Source: Zygnema cylindricum
Lineage: Eukaryota > Streptophyta > Zygnematophyceae > Zygnematales > Zygnemataceae
Direction: 5' to 3'
Assembly: GCA_037447655.1 (NCBI GenBank)
Contig: JBBHKE010002397.1
Location: 225,460 to 289,459, forward strand
DNA: 64,000 bases
Shown: positions 1 to 11,546 of the stretch, one piece after another
How positions within the stretch are numbered: position 1 is the stretch's first letter
Layout of the letters: every line of letters starts with the position of its first letter
Notes under the pieces: model-generated
Databases searched by the model: none
Seen by the model: the letters and a program-made list of their open reading frames with translations, nothing else
What the model was told of the DNA's origin: nothing
Program-made: the position numbers and the translations under genes

Positions 1-96
1 CCGTTTTTCGACCATGTAAGAAAAGATATAAAACCCTGTTTTAAACGGAGGGGCGGTTAGCATAGGAATCTATATAAATACTAGGTTACGCTTAAT

Positions 97-305
97 TCTC
101 GATTGCTTCGCGGATCTCAAAATGTGAAACATCCAACGGTCAAGAATTACGCCTACATCATTGGAGCTTCCCGACAGCTTTCCAGTAACGATGTTTCGTC
201 TGACAAAAAAAATTGTTTGGTACGGCTATGTACGACACTATACGAAAACGAACGGCGTCCAGTAACGAACCCCACTTTTCGTCTAATGGAACGTCACCCT
301 AAGGT
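97..305 (+). repeat. Dispersed repeat A, copy 1
   Basis: This stretch (around gattgcttcgcggatctcaa through cgtctaatggaacgtcaccc) recurs at 4826-5035 in the same orientation and at about 53880-54120 in reverse. All three share the 'catccaacggtca', 'cttcccgacagctttccagt' and 'gtttcgtctgacaaaaaa' blocks. It ends in a cgtctaatggaacgtcacc motif that recurs at the ends of related blocks. It is a mobile-element fragment of unknown class. The open frame across it (103-507) has no recognisable protein similarity. Confidence 0.75.
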
Positions 306-3300
306 CCACAACGGTTGGACTGCGATAACGGTTGGACTGTCGGAAGGATTTAATTCGCATTGGATCATAAATATATCTAAGGATACGATTGGCGGGGAGG
401 CAAATTTTGTCCCAAAATATAGAAAAGAATGTACCAGCTTTTTGCCAGCCGAAGATGGCAGTATGGCGTCAGCTGAATTCACGCGTGCGATGAATTCGCA
501 CGCGTGAAGACGTTATGTTTTTCCGGCGTGTGAAATCGGCCTTAAAGGTGGGACTCTATCAGGCAAATAATGAGGTTGTTTTATAAAAAACGTACCTTTT
601 CTTACTAGGCCGTACTGATAATTTTTACTTTTTTTATAAAATATGTTTACTGTAGATTCGACAAGATTCTCCAAATTTTTGAGCGACAATTTCGACCGTC
701 CGATTTTGAGTTTTTGAAGCAAACTCTCCTTTTATCCAGTGTGTGGACAGTGTCCTCAAACTGTTGTTGTTTTACAGGGGGACTCTAGACGGACGTGTCT
801 ATTGGCACACTTGGAAACAAAAAATATAATACTCGACGGATGAGCGATGACAACTTAACAATTGGCAGAGGCCATGTGCCTTCGTACAGGGTGGATTCAA
901 ATCCACCGAAAGTGACGAAAAAAACTTTGCCGGAGGATATCCTCTGACCCTTTTTTTCCTTCACGGAAAGGAACTTTGCGTCTAAAATCGCTGTTGTTCA
1001 AATCGTGCAATTTTTCTTTTTTTCCCATTAAAACTTGTAATTTGTGACTGTTGAAAAAATAGCAAAATATAGCGAAGTACTTTCTGTCCGGTAAACTGAA
1101 CGGACAATTTACGAAAACTCTACGTTAATTTACGATAACTGTACTGTTTTATACGAGAAATGTACGGAATTTGACGAAAAGATACGCTGCACGAATTAGT
1201 ACTTTCTGTCCGGTAAACTGAACAGGAATTTCACGGATAATGTTCCGTAATTTTATCGTTCATGTACGGACAATTTCGAAAAGAGACGTTGCAGCGTCAC
1301 ACTATTTGCGCGCGGTAAATTTGAAATGTGTACGAACGTAAAATCATGTACGAAATTGTACGAACCTAAATTCATTAACTATTTTTACTATTTTTTCAAA
1401 TCGCTCAATGCGTTCGTTACGTATTATTTGTTGCGATTGAATCGTTCGCACTAAACGGTTTGAACAACTATGTCTAAAACATAATCGTTTAGTGATAAAG
1501 TACGCAAGGAAAAACGTTAAAATTTAATACGTTTTTACAAATATTAAATTACATACGTCCGTACAGATACGCCGTTCAGATTTTGTGCTTTTCAAAACTT
1601 TTAATAATCCGGCCTTAGAACCTACGTGGTTCCAATCGCAATAAAGCACGTAGGCGATAGGTGCCTTCCGGGCAAGAAAGAAAGAAAGATGTTGTTATGA
1701 AAAACGCGATGGTTAAACCATCAAAGTTCAAAACTTGATTGAAAAGGAAAATTGTTCACTACCATTAAAGGCTAGAACTATAAAACCTAAAGTACTTACA
1801 AATAATGTAAAAGCTAACCAACAGTAAGAGAAAAAAAACAAAGAAAACATAAGAAACAAAAACAAACACTAAAACTTAACTACGAAAGCACTTAAAACTA
1901 AGACCGGGCAAGACCTAATACTGCAGTACGCTGGTCCGTACAATTACTGGAAACGCCTGATGGACGACGACCCTAAGTTCCAAATTCGGTACAAATCGCG
2001 CGACGTGCCGTTTTAGTACCAAAAGAATTGTAAGTCGTGTACGGCACATATTGTCAACTTTGAAAGTGAGTAACACCACACCACCGTATTATCTTGTGAA
2101 CAGGAAAAGAGGCGGAAAAGAATAATTTTGGGAACATTTGTACAATAGTAGCAAATATATGTTTGACACGTGGATAAATGTGCCAGCTTTTTAATCAGTA
2201 AAATTCGTAAAATCTTGCGAAACTTCATCAAACTTCTGATACTCCGATGTCCAATAGTATTGAAAATTTGGAACAGTAATACTGTTGACAACGGCCGTGT
2301 ATCGAAAATCGAGCTCGATATGGAAATCAATAAATTATCGCGTATCGAGGGTCAAACTTACACCCCTTACCGAGTACGAAGGAATAGTCCTCGGTATAAA
2401 TAGCTGAAATTTTCCCAAAACCAGCTCAAAATTGTACTTTACGACAAGGAAATTAGAATTCTGTCATTTAACGGATTAGGGTTACAGGATTCGATTTATA
2501 ATTAGAGGTTCTACACCATATTTGGCATGAAACCTAATGGGATACATAGCAACTCCAGGACATGTATTTTAAGCTAAAAATTGTGTTTTTTCGATCGCAT
2601 CAGCTACCTTTTGTATTCATCTTCTTTATTTCTTGAAACTGTACTGTAAAAAAATTTAACCAATTGTAAAAATCAGCTGGCTCTATTGGTTAACAGTACA
2701 CCGCTTTCAAGATAATCATAAACAAAACCCCTTCGAGAAATTCCTCTTAACAATCTTTATTCCTATATTGCGAACGTTGTTGCAATGTGATACAGGAAAA
2801 ATTCTTTGTAAATAAATTCGTGATATCCAGATCATAAAATTGAAAAAAGTTATTACTTCACATTTTCATGTACAAAAATTTCTAACACGCTTTCGCCATT
2901 ACATTTTTTATGTGTAACTCCTACATTTCTGTACTAATTCAAGTACAATCATCATAAAATTACATAAGAAAATAGTTGATTAGACATGAATATCTGATGA
3001 TCTTTATCTTTTATTTAAAGGTAATCCTCACCTTGTGATAATCTTGAACATCGCAGTAACAAAGAGCTTCATTTTACACATCCCTCTCTCTTCACCCTGC
3101 CGCTCTCCCCCCCCTCTGCCTCTCATCTCTTGTCTTTCTTTGCGGTGAGTGTTACTTCTTTAAGATTTGTACTCTCTCCCTCGGAACATGCCAACTGGCA
3201 GCGGTTAGAGTCCGAAAGTGAACTGCTGCGCGCCAAACCGCGAGACCCATGCGGAAGTGTACGATTCGTACCTTTTATACCTTAACATCGCACCGATTGG

Positions 3301-3700
3301 TTCGTGGAAGTGTGACTTCGACGACCATTTCCGGTTTTGGAATGAACTTTAGACCCTTTGACTCTCGGAGACGTTTCTGCCGTCCAATCGGCAGCATAAT
3401 CTTGAAAGTCAAAGATCCGATAAGGCTAATCTGCTTGACCTCATGTTTTCCGCGCTATTTTTGGACGCATTAGGGTGAACTTCCATTAGCGAAAAAGTGG
3501 GGTTTTTTACTGACGGCCGTACCGTTTCGTACAAGTTCGTACAGAAACTATTTTTTCTCAACAAAAACAACATTACAGAAAATTGTCCAACGTTGTAGGA
3601 GTAAACTAGGACCGTCGGATTCAACTACACTTTTTGTCCGTGACGCCACGTCACCTACCTACAGTTTGATAAGACCGTGCACAGGGAGGATAGTTCTCGA
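306..3700. other. Gene-free repeat-derived flank
   Basis: No gene is supported here. The DNA is AT-rich with frequent 'gtac' words. A direct repeat, gtactttctgtccggtaaac, occurs at about 1077 and 1198. A repeat block near 838-912 carries a tRNA B-box-like motif and resembles 3748-3826. A short (aaag)n run lies near 1675. Around 3480-3640 is another diverged piece of repeat A. Open frames are short and without recognisable domains. Confidence 0.6.
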
Positions 3701-4130
3701 ATACAGAACGTGTAAAAATAGGCCGCGTGGAAAAGTTTAAAGAAATCCACGATGAGCGAGCGCGTATGTGCGAACAAGTCGCAAAGGCCATGTGCTTTCC
3801 GCCAGGGTGGGTGCGAACCCGCCGAAATTATCCCGTCACGCTCCCACCATCAAAGTTTGCCGCCGGCTTTTTGTCGTTGCGTTTTGAAATTTTGGGTAGT
3901 TCATTTGATGCCCTCCGTACGAGTCATTAATTACCTCCGCTAGTACACTAATTATCTCCGCTGGTACTGCTACTACCTCCGCTCGTACAGATATTACATT
4001 CTGACATTGCATTCGAAGATTCTTTCAAGATTTTAAGCATCAAATGTTAACCTACGTGTTACCAACCAGAATGAGCCACGCAGGGTTAGAGACGCGACCT
4101 ATTGGAAGGCACGCCCTTCAGTAAAAATTT
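3700..4130 (+). repeat. Dispersed repeat B, copy 1
   Basis: Contains blocks 'ggccatgtgc', 'caaagtttgccgcc', 'cgtacgagtcattaattacc' and 'tcgtacagatatt', followed by 'aacctacgtg'. The same order is seen at about 54240-54580 (+) and in reverse at about 4440-4690. It is a diverged family member of the inverted-repeat elements in this flank. A B-box-like gggtgcgaaccc lies at 3809-3820. Confidence 0.65.
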
Positions 4131-4140
4131 TCCGTACAGT

Positions 4141-4331
4141 TACTGGGACGCCTAATGGAAGTCCACCCTAAGGGTGACGTTCCATTAGGCGGTCCCAGTA
4201 AATGTACGGACAAGTATGGAAGTCCACCCTAAGGGTGACGTTCCATTAGGCGGTCCCAACGGACAAGTATGGAAGTCCACCCTAAGGGTGACGTTCCATT
4301 AGGCGGTCCCAGTAAATGTACGGACAAGTCT
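4141..4331 (+). repeat. Three tandem copies of a hairpin-forming unit
   Basis: A unit of about 55-60 bp (tatggaagtccaccctaagg ... ttccattaggcggtccc ... aatgtacggacaag) is present three times. In the first copy the ends gggacgcctaatgga and tccattaggcggtccc are inverted complements, so one unit can fold on itself around ccaccctaagggtgacg. A related single copy is at about 54640-54700. Confidence 0.85.
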
Positions 4332-4439
4332 ATTGGCAGCGTTTACTGGAAGTCCGCTCCATTGTGTCGGCCTAGTAACAAATTTTACTCAATTATGATA
4401 GGCGCCACTTAAGATAGAGTCCATATTGTAAAAATCTTG

Positions 4440-4763
4440 AAAAAAATCTACAAACGAAATATCTGTACAAAATTTCTGTACCACCGGAGGTAGTTAATGA
4501 TTCGTACATAAAGTTTTTGGCTAGATTTTAATTTTGAAATTGGAAATCAAAATTTCGAAACAAAATGGCAAAAAGACGCGACAAACCTTGAAGGTCGCGA
4601 CAAACTTTGAATGTCGGTGGATGTCAGAGGGAGCTTTCGAGGATATTCTCACCTGAGTTGCATTCAACGTGGTTGGAGGCACATGGCATGTACGACGTCC
4701 AGGCTTGTGATCTCTTGTACAACGTAGATATTTTTTTTTCTTTTTCACGTGTACCAATGGCAA
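4440..4763 (-). repeat. Dispersed repeat B, copy 2 (inverted)
   Basis: Reading the minus strand gives the same block order as 54240-54500: 'gccatgtgcc', a cgctcc/gctccc block, 'gacattc', 'caaactttg' or 'caaagtttgc', then 'ttttgatttccaattt' and 'gaatcattaa'. Together with 3700-4130 it forms an inverted pair around the tandem hairpins, as in a foldback element. Confidence 0.6.
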
Positions 4764-4818
4764 TCATCTAGTGGCCCCCAACTCTCCTCGACGAGGAGAG
4801 TTAGGGCCCACTGGATGA
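4764..4818. repeat. Palindrome centred on CCTCG-a-CGAGG
   Basis: Arms aactctcctcg (4780-4790) and cgaggagagtt (4792-4802) are perfect, with one base between. The match extends imperfectly to about 27 bp per arm (tcatctagtggcccc... / ...gggcccactggatga). It sits exactly between repeat B copy 2 and repeat A copy 2, so it marks the centre of a larger composite element. Similar centres are at 54151-54170 and 54878-54928. Confidence 0.85.
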
Positions 4819-4825
4819 TGTGCTC

Positions 4826-5035
4826 GATTGCTTTGCGGATCTCAAAATGTGAAACATCCAACGGTCAGTAATTAGGTCTACATCATGGAGCTTCCCGACA
4901 GCTTTCCAGTAACGATGTTTCGTCTGACAAAAAAAAAAAATTGGTACGGATCTGTACGGCACTGTACGAAAACGTATGGCGTCTTGTAACGAACGCCACT
5001 TTTCGTCTAATGGAACGTCACCTTTAGTGTTTTTT
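4826..5035 (+). repeat. Dispersed repeat A, copy 2
   Basis: Near-identical in block order to 97-305 (gattgctttgcggatctcaa, catccaacggtca, cttcccgacagctttccagt, cgtctaatggaacgtcacc). Same orientation as copy 1, opposite to the copy at 53.9-54.1 kb. Confidence 0.75.
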
Positions 5036-5430
5036 TGCCATTACAACACCAATTGTGATTGAAAGCGTTACTTAGATTAGCGGTCGATCATAAGCCACGT
5101 GGTAAAACATAATTTAGTGTAACTTTATTTTGATAAAAAGTGCTTTTCACTTTTTGCTAATATTTCGCAAGCTCTCAAGCAATGACGATTTGCGGTGACT
5201 ACACTACACTATGTGCACGTTATTAGTGTTATTGTTTTTTGTTGCCAGCAACATCTTTTTTACGTGCACACTCGTTCCGTTTCGAAAATCGGACGGTGAG
5301 AATTGCATTATTCAATCGGTACCTTTCAGAAATTCAGATAAACATTCCAGCTAAAAAAAAATAAAAAAATTACAAAGGTTTTTATGTGGCAAAATAAAGA
5401 TTAACACTAACAAAGTAACAAATACATGGT
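5036..5430. other. No gene seen
   Basis: AT-rich sequence with scattered attagtgt words like those inside the neighbouring MITEs. No open frame or RNA gene is supported. Confidence 0.5.
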
Positions 5431-5453
5431 GTACTGTACAGTACAGTACAGTA
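5431..5453. repeat. (GTACA)n microsatellite
   Basis: Four to five gtaca/tacag units directly abut the 5' end of the MITE at 5454. A second run of the same motif is at about 13456-13486. Confidence 0.8.
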
Positions 5454-6005
5454 CACCGTTGATTGTATTTAGCGTGCAGAAATTATTAGTGTGTTGAATA
5501 ATTTAGTGTCATGTAAACTAATTTTGACTTAAAAAAATTTCGAAAAAAAAGTTATACACTAATTTTTCAACGAATGCCAATATGGGTACAGCTGATTTGT
5601 CGAGAGGATATTCACAGTAATATAGGTAAAAGTACAAATTCTGACAATTCGTACACTGTCGAATACTTTCACTCTAATTAATTCCTAACTCTAATTTCGG
5701 TTACGCGACAAATAAATGTACACTAAAACAGGTACAATTATGAAATCTTTTAAATTGTACACGAATCGTGGTTGTATCATATTTATCTGTGCTTGTATAA
5801 TTAATAAGTACATTTTTATGCGCACCGACACGTTCCGTACTCCACACTAATAAAACAATACATAAACTAAAATGGTGTAGACTAATTGTTTTTCTCTTAA
5901 TTAACATATAGGAAAAATTAGTATCATTTACCCTATTTTAGGTAAAACCCTCAAAATTTAGGGGCGCCGAATTAGTGTTCAACACGCTAAATACGATCGA
6001 CGGTG
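5454..6005. mobile_element. TA-flanked MITE, copy 1 (552 bp)
   Basis: The ends are inverted complements: caccgttgattgtatttagc at the left and the reverse complement of cacgctaaatacgatcgacg plus gtg at the right. Both ends are bounded by TA. The interior is duplicated at 8615-9279, sharing 'ccaatatgggtacagctgat', 'ttgtcgagaggatattcaca' and 'caaataaatgtacac'. No transposase is encoded. TA target and short TIRs fit a Tc1/mariner-type non-autonomous element; the class is inferred. Confidence 0.85.
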
Positions 6006-6010
6006 TACTA

Positions 6011-7422
6011 CACCGCGCATCGTTATTAGTGTCAAGGTCACTAATTTGGGTTCTTAAAATTTTGATTTTTTCCCAAAAATAGTATACGTGATTTTAATTT
6101 TTCCTTGACGTTAATTGAGATTCCGTACAAATTAGCGTACAGAACGAAAGTACATTAATATGTAAATAGTGTGGTGTACGGTCGATGTCAGACCGTACAT
6201 AAATGTACCTTTTTAAGTGAAAATTTTACAAAAAATGAATTAAATCGGACGCGTTCTATAACAGTAATAGCGGATCGAACTTGTTTATAAAAGGGTATTT
6301 AGGAGTTATGATTATAGATTACTAAATTTGGTAGACGTTTGCGAAATAATCAAGCGATTTGGAGTTATATTTCAAAAGTTATAGCTATGGGTGCACTATG
6401 GCAACCGAATCCGTTCCAGATCCAACGTGGGTCGTCGGTTAACGGTCGGTCACGGTTTCGGTTGACCGTTTGCGACCTTTGCCATGTAGAAAATCATCCT
6501 GTATCGCGGGTCACCCGTGACCAAGTGTCGCATCTGATGAGCGATATCAGAGGTCGCAAATGGTCAACCGAAACCGTGACCGACCGTTGACTGGCCGTGT
6601 CGACCGTTGACCGACCGCCCTAGCCGGATCCGGAACGGATTCGGTTGCCAAATTTTGGGGGTCGGGCGGTCCCGGTCGGTTGATTCACCAGGAAAAAAAA
6701 AAGTCGGTTACTGTCGGTCAAGCAAAAAAATGAAAATTTTGTACTGTCCATACAATCCAACATTATTGTACTTTGTTTTATTTTGTATTGTGGAAGTACT
6801 TGACATCATGATTAGCGTCGCAAATATGACACGGTAGTAAGACTATTCATTTCGCAAATCGTAGGGAACGCGACAAATCACAATTATTGGCGGTGTAATA
6901 TAGTACTGTTTTAAATAGTGTGGCTTACGGTCGGTGTCTGACCGCGCAAAATTGTACCGTATTAACGAAAAAAGTACGAAAAATTATTTAATACATGCCG
7001 TTATGATGTAACCACGTTTTCACAAATCGCGTAGTGCAAACGTCATAATGATATAAAATTGTAAGTTTGTCAAATTACGAGTATTACGATTCGTTGTGTA
7101 ATGAATGCTTACCGCTAAAAACAACGAGCTTTGTAATTTTGTACTTTTTCGGTTACAATGGGGTACGGTTAGTCGCGACAAATCGAGTTTCGGTTTACTT
7201 TTATTTTCGTAAACGACGGTCGGTTAACGGTTAACAATTTTGGAGCGTGACATAACACGGTCGGTTTCGGTTATATAAAATTTTCACTTTTGCGACCTCG
7301 AGCGATATAGCATCTCGATACGGCTGATAAGTCGTCTCGATACGATACACGATTCATATTGATCTCAAAAAATCGGATCAAATTCGATCCGATGCACTAC
7401 AAAACAAAACTGCAGTACAGTA
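6011..7422. repeat. MITE remnants and AT-rich DNA
   Basis: Begins immediately after copy 1 with another TA-caccg end (caccgcgcatcgttattagt). A possible right end (attggcggtgta) is near 6895. The block ggtgtacggtcgatgtcaga with accgtacataaatgtacc at about 6170-6230 recurs in diverged form near 6915-6960 and 11685-11735, so several family members are interleaved. No gene is seen. Confidence 0.55.
6400..6649. repeat. 250 bp foldback (long inverted repeat)
   Basis: The outer ends ggcaaccgaatccgttcc (6400-6417) and ggaacggattcggttgcc (6632-6649) are exact inverted complements. The inner arms pair along ggtcggtcacggtttcgg, ttgaccgtttgcgacct and their complements near 6551-6600. Arms are about 80-100 bp with a spacer of about 65 bp. 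The right arm has a short extra 'gaccgttgaccgaccg' segment. Confidence 0.9.
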
Positions 7423-7628
7423 CACCTTGAATCGCTATTAGCGTATAGAAATTATTAGTGTAAAGAAAAAATTAGCGTCATTCATTCTAATTTAGTGCCA
7501 GGAGACGTGGCAGATTATGGTCCACCTCCTTAAATAGTGTAATTTATTACATTTAAGGTATCAATGTCAAAATTTTGCGGTGCCGATATAGAGTACATAA
7601 GGCTAACAAGTAACAACGATTCACGGTG
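7423..7628. mobile_element. Short MITE of the TA-caccg family (206 bp)
   Basis: Left end caccttgaatcgctattagc preceded by TA; right end aacaacgattcacggtg, now followed by TC rather than TA. The interior includes gtggcagattatggtccacc, a block also seen near 36675. It is a deleted family member. Confidence 0.65.
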
Positions 7629-8520
7629 TCCTGCACTGTAACCCTAAAAGATTTGAGTAGCCTTTCTCTCGCCGCAAAAAGTGCCGAAAAAATGTTGTCG
7701 CATGTTCCTGATCTTCCTGTAGTTCAGTTTTTTTTGTTTGTATTGACAACGAGGCAAATAAATGACTGCTTTATTAACTATGACGCGCTTCATGCGATAG
7801 GCCCATCAATCGGGTCATTCTGCAGAAAACTTGTTTTTTGAGCCGCAATGTGGCTCGATAGGCCCTTAGCCCTAAATTGGAATATGCCATTATGTTTCAT
7901 TGTTTTGATTACTTTACCGTATTTCGCGATTATGGCCGAGCCTGTTTCAGGTTTCAGTTCTGGTGGTCTGGCGCCAGGTACGCCGTCGGATTTGAGATAC
8001 GATTCTGTTCAGACCAAAGAAGCTGGGATATTATTGGAGGATGCCAATCTCGTTTGTCGTTCTGACACGCGGCTGGGATATCTATTCTCAGAAACTGAAA
8101 ATATAACCGGTGTTAATCCCATCCTTCCATTACTCTTGCGTGGTTCACACTTGGAAAAATGGGAAAACGATGTCATAAATTTTGGGATCCGTACGCCAAA
8201 TTTCCTAAAATGACAAAAAACGCGGCGGTGACGGTTGGGACGGTCGGTTTCGACCGTTTTGGAGCGTAGCGGCGGGAAAAAAATGCAGTTTTAAGCGTCA
8301 AAACTTGACAGCTGCGAATACCGAACAGCAACTGCCGTCCGCCATCGGACATCATGTTCGGAATGCACTTTTTCGTTTTTGAAGAATTACGAAACGAAGC
8401 GCACGGACGTAAACCGTACAAGATATTTTTTACCTCGCAAACTTATGAACAAACTAGACGACCAATCAGGTAAGAGAACATGTAATGTAAAAAAAAAAAA
8501 AAAATACCGATGGAAAAAAA
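7629..8520. other. No gene supported
   Basis: Contains a 121-codon open frame (7848-8213) without a recognised domain, splice context or codon pattern like the real genes here. The rest is unassigned single-copy-looking DNA with a poly-A run near 8490. Confidence 0.45.
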
Positions 8521-11130
8521 ATAATAATACAAACTAATAAATGTTCTAAACTTCTAATACTAATAACCGTGTTAATACTAATTAAAACACTATTAATAAC
8601 TGTACTAACCACTACACCGTCGATCGTATTTAGCGTGTAGAAATTATTAGAGTGTAGAATAACTTAGTGTCATGTACACTAGTTTTGACTTAGAAAATTT
8701 TCGAAAAAAAAAGCACTAATTTTTCAACGAACGCCAATATGGGTACAGCTGATTTGTCGAGAGGATATTCACAGTAAAATAGGTAAAAGCATAAACTCTG
8801 AAAATTCGTACACTGTCGCATACTTTCACTCTAATTAATTCCTAACTCTAATTTCGGTTTTTTAGGGTGTAGGCAATACGCCGACAAATAAATGTACACT
8901 AAAACAGGTACAAGTACGCAATCTTTTAAATCGTACACCGAATCGTGATTGTATCCTATTTAGGATTAACTCCCATTTGGGTATATTTTTGGCAAACGCG
9001 TTTTTACTTTAATTCACAGGGCAATTTTCCGCGTGATAGCAAATATTTTTATTAAAATATCCGTACTTGTATAATGAAAAAGTACATTTTTATACGCACC
9101 GACACCTTCCATATTCCACACTAATAAAAAAATACATAAATTAAAATGGTGTACACTAATTGTTCTTCTCGAAATTAGCGTACAATAAAAATTTGTATCA
9201 TTTAACCTATTTTAAGTAAAACCCTCAAAACTTAGGGCGTCGAATGAGTGTTCAACACGCTAAACCACGATCGACGGTGTAATTATACAGATTAATAATT
9301 GAACCAATACTGGTTATACAAATTACTAACTATAAAACACTAAATATACATACTAAAACTTGTACTAACACTTATTATACAAAATTATAACTGTACTAAT
9401 ACTAAATTTATAAATAATAATTGTACCCAAAACTAATGATACAAACTCATAAGTGTACTCACATACTAATAACTTTACTAATACTAACTATACGTACTAA
9501 TAGCTAGACTAATACAGATAATACACGAATAATTAGTATGAATATGTAGTATAAGTACAATTAGCGGTCTGTATGATTATTTATTAAAACAATTGTTACG
9601 TTTTTATATTTGGTATTAATATAGTGCTTAACCTGCATATCTAGTAGTAATAAAGTGCTTAACTTATATATTAAGTATTAAAATATCCTTTGTATTCTGC
9701 ATAATTAGGATTATTATTAGGATTAGTGCGTTTATTAGTAATGTAGAATTAGTATTAGGATAGTTATTAGTAATGCATAATTAGTAATAATACTTGTATT
9801 AGTAAAGTATAGTCAGTATCATTATAGTTATAAGTATTCATAATAAGTATTAGTACAACTATTAGTCTGTATATTTAATATGAGTCCAGTTATGAGTTTG
9901 TATAATCAGTGATGGTACACTTATTAGTCGGTGTAGTTAGGATTCGTAGAGTTATTAGTCTGTATAGTGAGTGTTAGTATAATTATTTAGTAATGTTTAA
10001 TTAGTATTAGGACATTTAATGTATCCTAGCTATGAGCACTTATACTAATTAAATAATAATTGTACTACCACTAATTATACAGACTAATAACTCCAAAAAT
10101 ACTTAGTATACAAAATGTACTTATACCAATTGCATGAACTCATAATGTGCTATACTAATTATAGAGACAAATAATTGTGTTGATATATTAATTGTATATA
10201 CTAATAACCATGCTAACATAATTTATACATACTAAAAGCTGTACTGGTACGAATTGTACATACTAATAACTATAGTATTACTAATTATACAGACTAATAA
10301 GTACTAATGATACAGACGAATAGTAGGACAAATACCAAGTATACATTACTTGAAACTGCTCATTTTATATTACTAACCATTGTACCAACACTAATTCTAC
10401 ATTACTAATAACTGCACTGACACTAATTACACAAAGTAATAACTGTATTAGCACCAATTATAAAGACTAGTAACAGTACCCTATACTAATTATTTATACA
10501 AATAAGCATACCAGTACTGGTTATACGTAATAGTAACTGTGCTAATACTAATTATACAGACTAATAATTGTACAAATACTGATTACACTAACTCATTACT
10601 GTACTAATATATATTCTACATATTAATAACTGTACTTATACTATTTATACTAATTATAGAGACAAAAACCGAGTTAATACTAATTATGCGGACGAATAAT
10701 TGTAGAAGTAATTATTTTATAACGATTGTCCTAATACTAATTATACATAACTAAAAATTGTCGCTATACTAATTATGCAGTATTAGAAGTGCGCTAATAC
10801 TAATTATATAGACTAATAACTGTGTTCACGCTAATTACAAAAACTAAAATTTGTTAAGACTAATTATACAAACTAATAACTGTTCTATACTAATTACACA
10901 AACACTAATTGTTTAGAGTTATAATTGTCTTAATACCGATTATACAGATTAATAATAATACTAATACTCATTATACATTACTAATAATTTTAGTAACTCA
11001 AATTATAGAGACAAAATGTACTAATACCAATAAAACAGACTAAAAACTGTACCAATACTAATTATACACACTTATAACTGTTCCAATACTAATTTTACAA
11101 TAACGTTCTTAATACTTATTTTATACTAAA
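8520..11130. repeat. AT-rich minisatellite of about 31 bp units
   Basis: Degenerate tandem units resembling actaattatacagactaat + aactgtacta fill this region. Units read forward to about 9523, reverse-complement (attagtattag..., attagtctgtata) from about 9525 to 10040, and forward again to about 11130. The MITE at 8615-9279 is inserted in the array. No coding sequence is present. Confidence 0.9.
8615..9279. mobile_element. TA-flanked MITE, copy 2 (665 bp), nested in the minisatellite
   Basis: Ends caccgtcgatcgtatttagc and the complement of cacgctaaaccacgatcgac + ggtg, each bounded by TA. Its interior matches copy 1 (5454-6005) but has about 110 extra bases near 8960-9075. Joining the flanks with one TA (cactaaccacTAattatac) restores a normal minisatellite unit, so the insertion site and the TA duplication are visible directly. 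Confidence 0.9.
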
Positions 11131-11546
11131 AACCTGAACTGCAACTAAGTTTTTTTTTTCGGGCGCCCGTGGTTTTTTTTTTGGGCTTGTTACAAGTTAC
11201 TCCGGGTTTATTTGCGGTCTATACAAACGCTTGCGTGGCAGTACAATTTGTTTTGGAAGGCGTCGTACATATCATGCCCGCAAAGCGTTTCCTTTTTCGT
11301 ACGGGCAAGTGGCTCGTATCACGACACGCTAGTTGACGTAGGCTAGCGTCACGTGCCAGTTCACGGCGGACAAAAAAAAGTACCGTTTTCATACCATATA
11401 CCGTTTTCCCCATTTTTCAAGTGTGAACCACGCATCTGACACGAGTTGAAGTACAGTGTAGATTGCTGTACTGTACTGTAGATATTGCGATGCAATTCTT
11501 TGTGGTTTGTAATCGGTATGGTCCGTATTGAAACTGTGGCCATCTA
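11131..11546. other. No gene seen
   Basis: Two poly-T tracts beside gggcgcccg near 11150-11190, then unassigned sequence. Short open frames here have no recognisable similarity. Confidence 0.45.

Noticed and set aside
103-507. 134-codon frame at the left edge
   Set aside because: Lies in dispersed repeat A, whose other copies do not keep the frame.
880-912. tRNA gene
   Set aside because: A B-box-like motif is present but no cloverleaf or acceptor stem could be drawn.
7848-8213. 121-codon frame, hydrophobic start
   Set aside because: No domain, no splice context, and located between MITEs; length is reachable by chance.
9290-11130. CRISPR-like regular repeats
   Set aside because: Units are contiguous and degenerate with no unique spacers; the context is a eukaryotic minisatellite.
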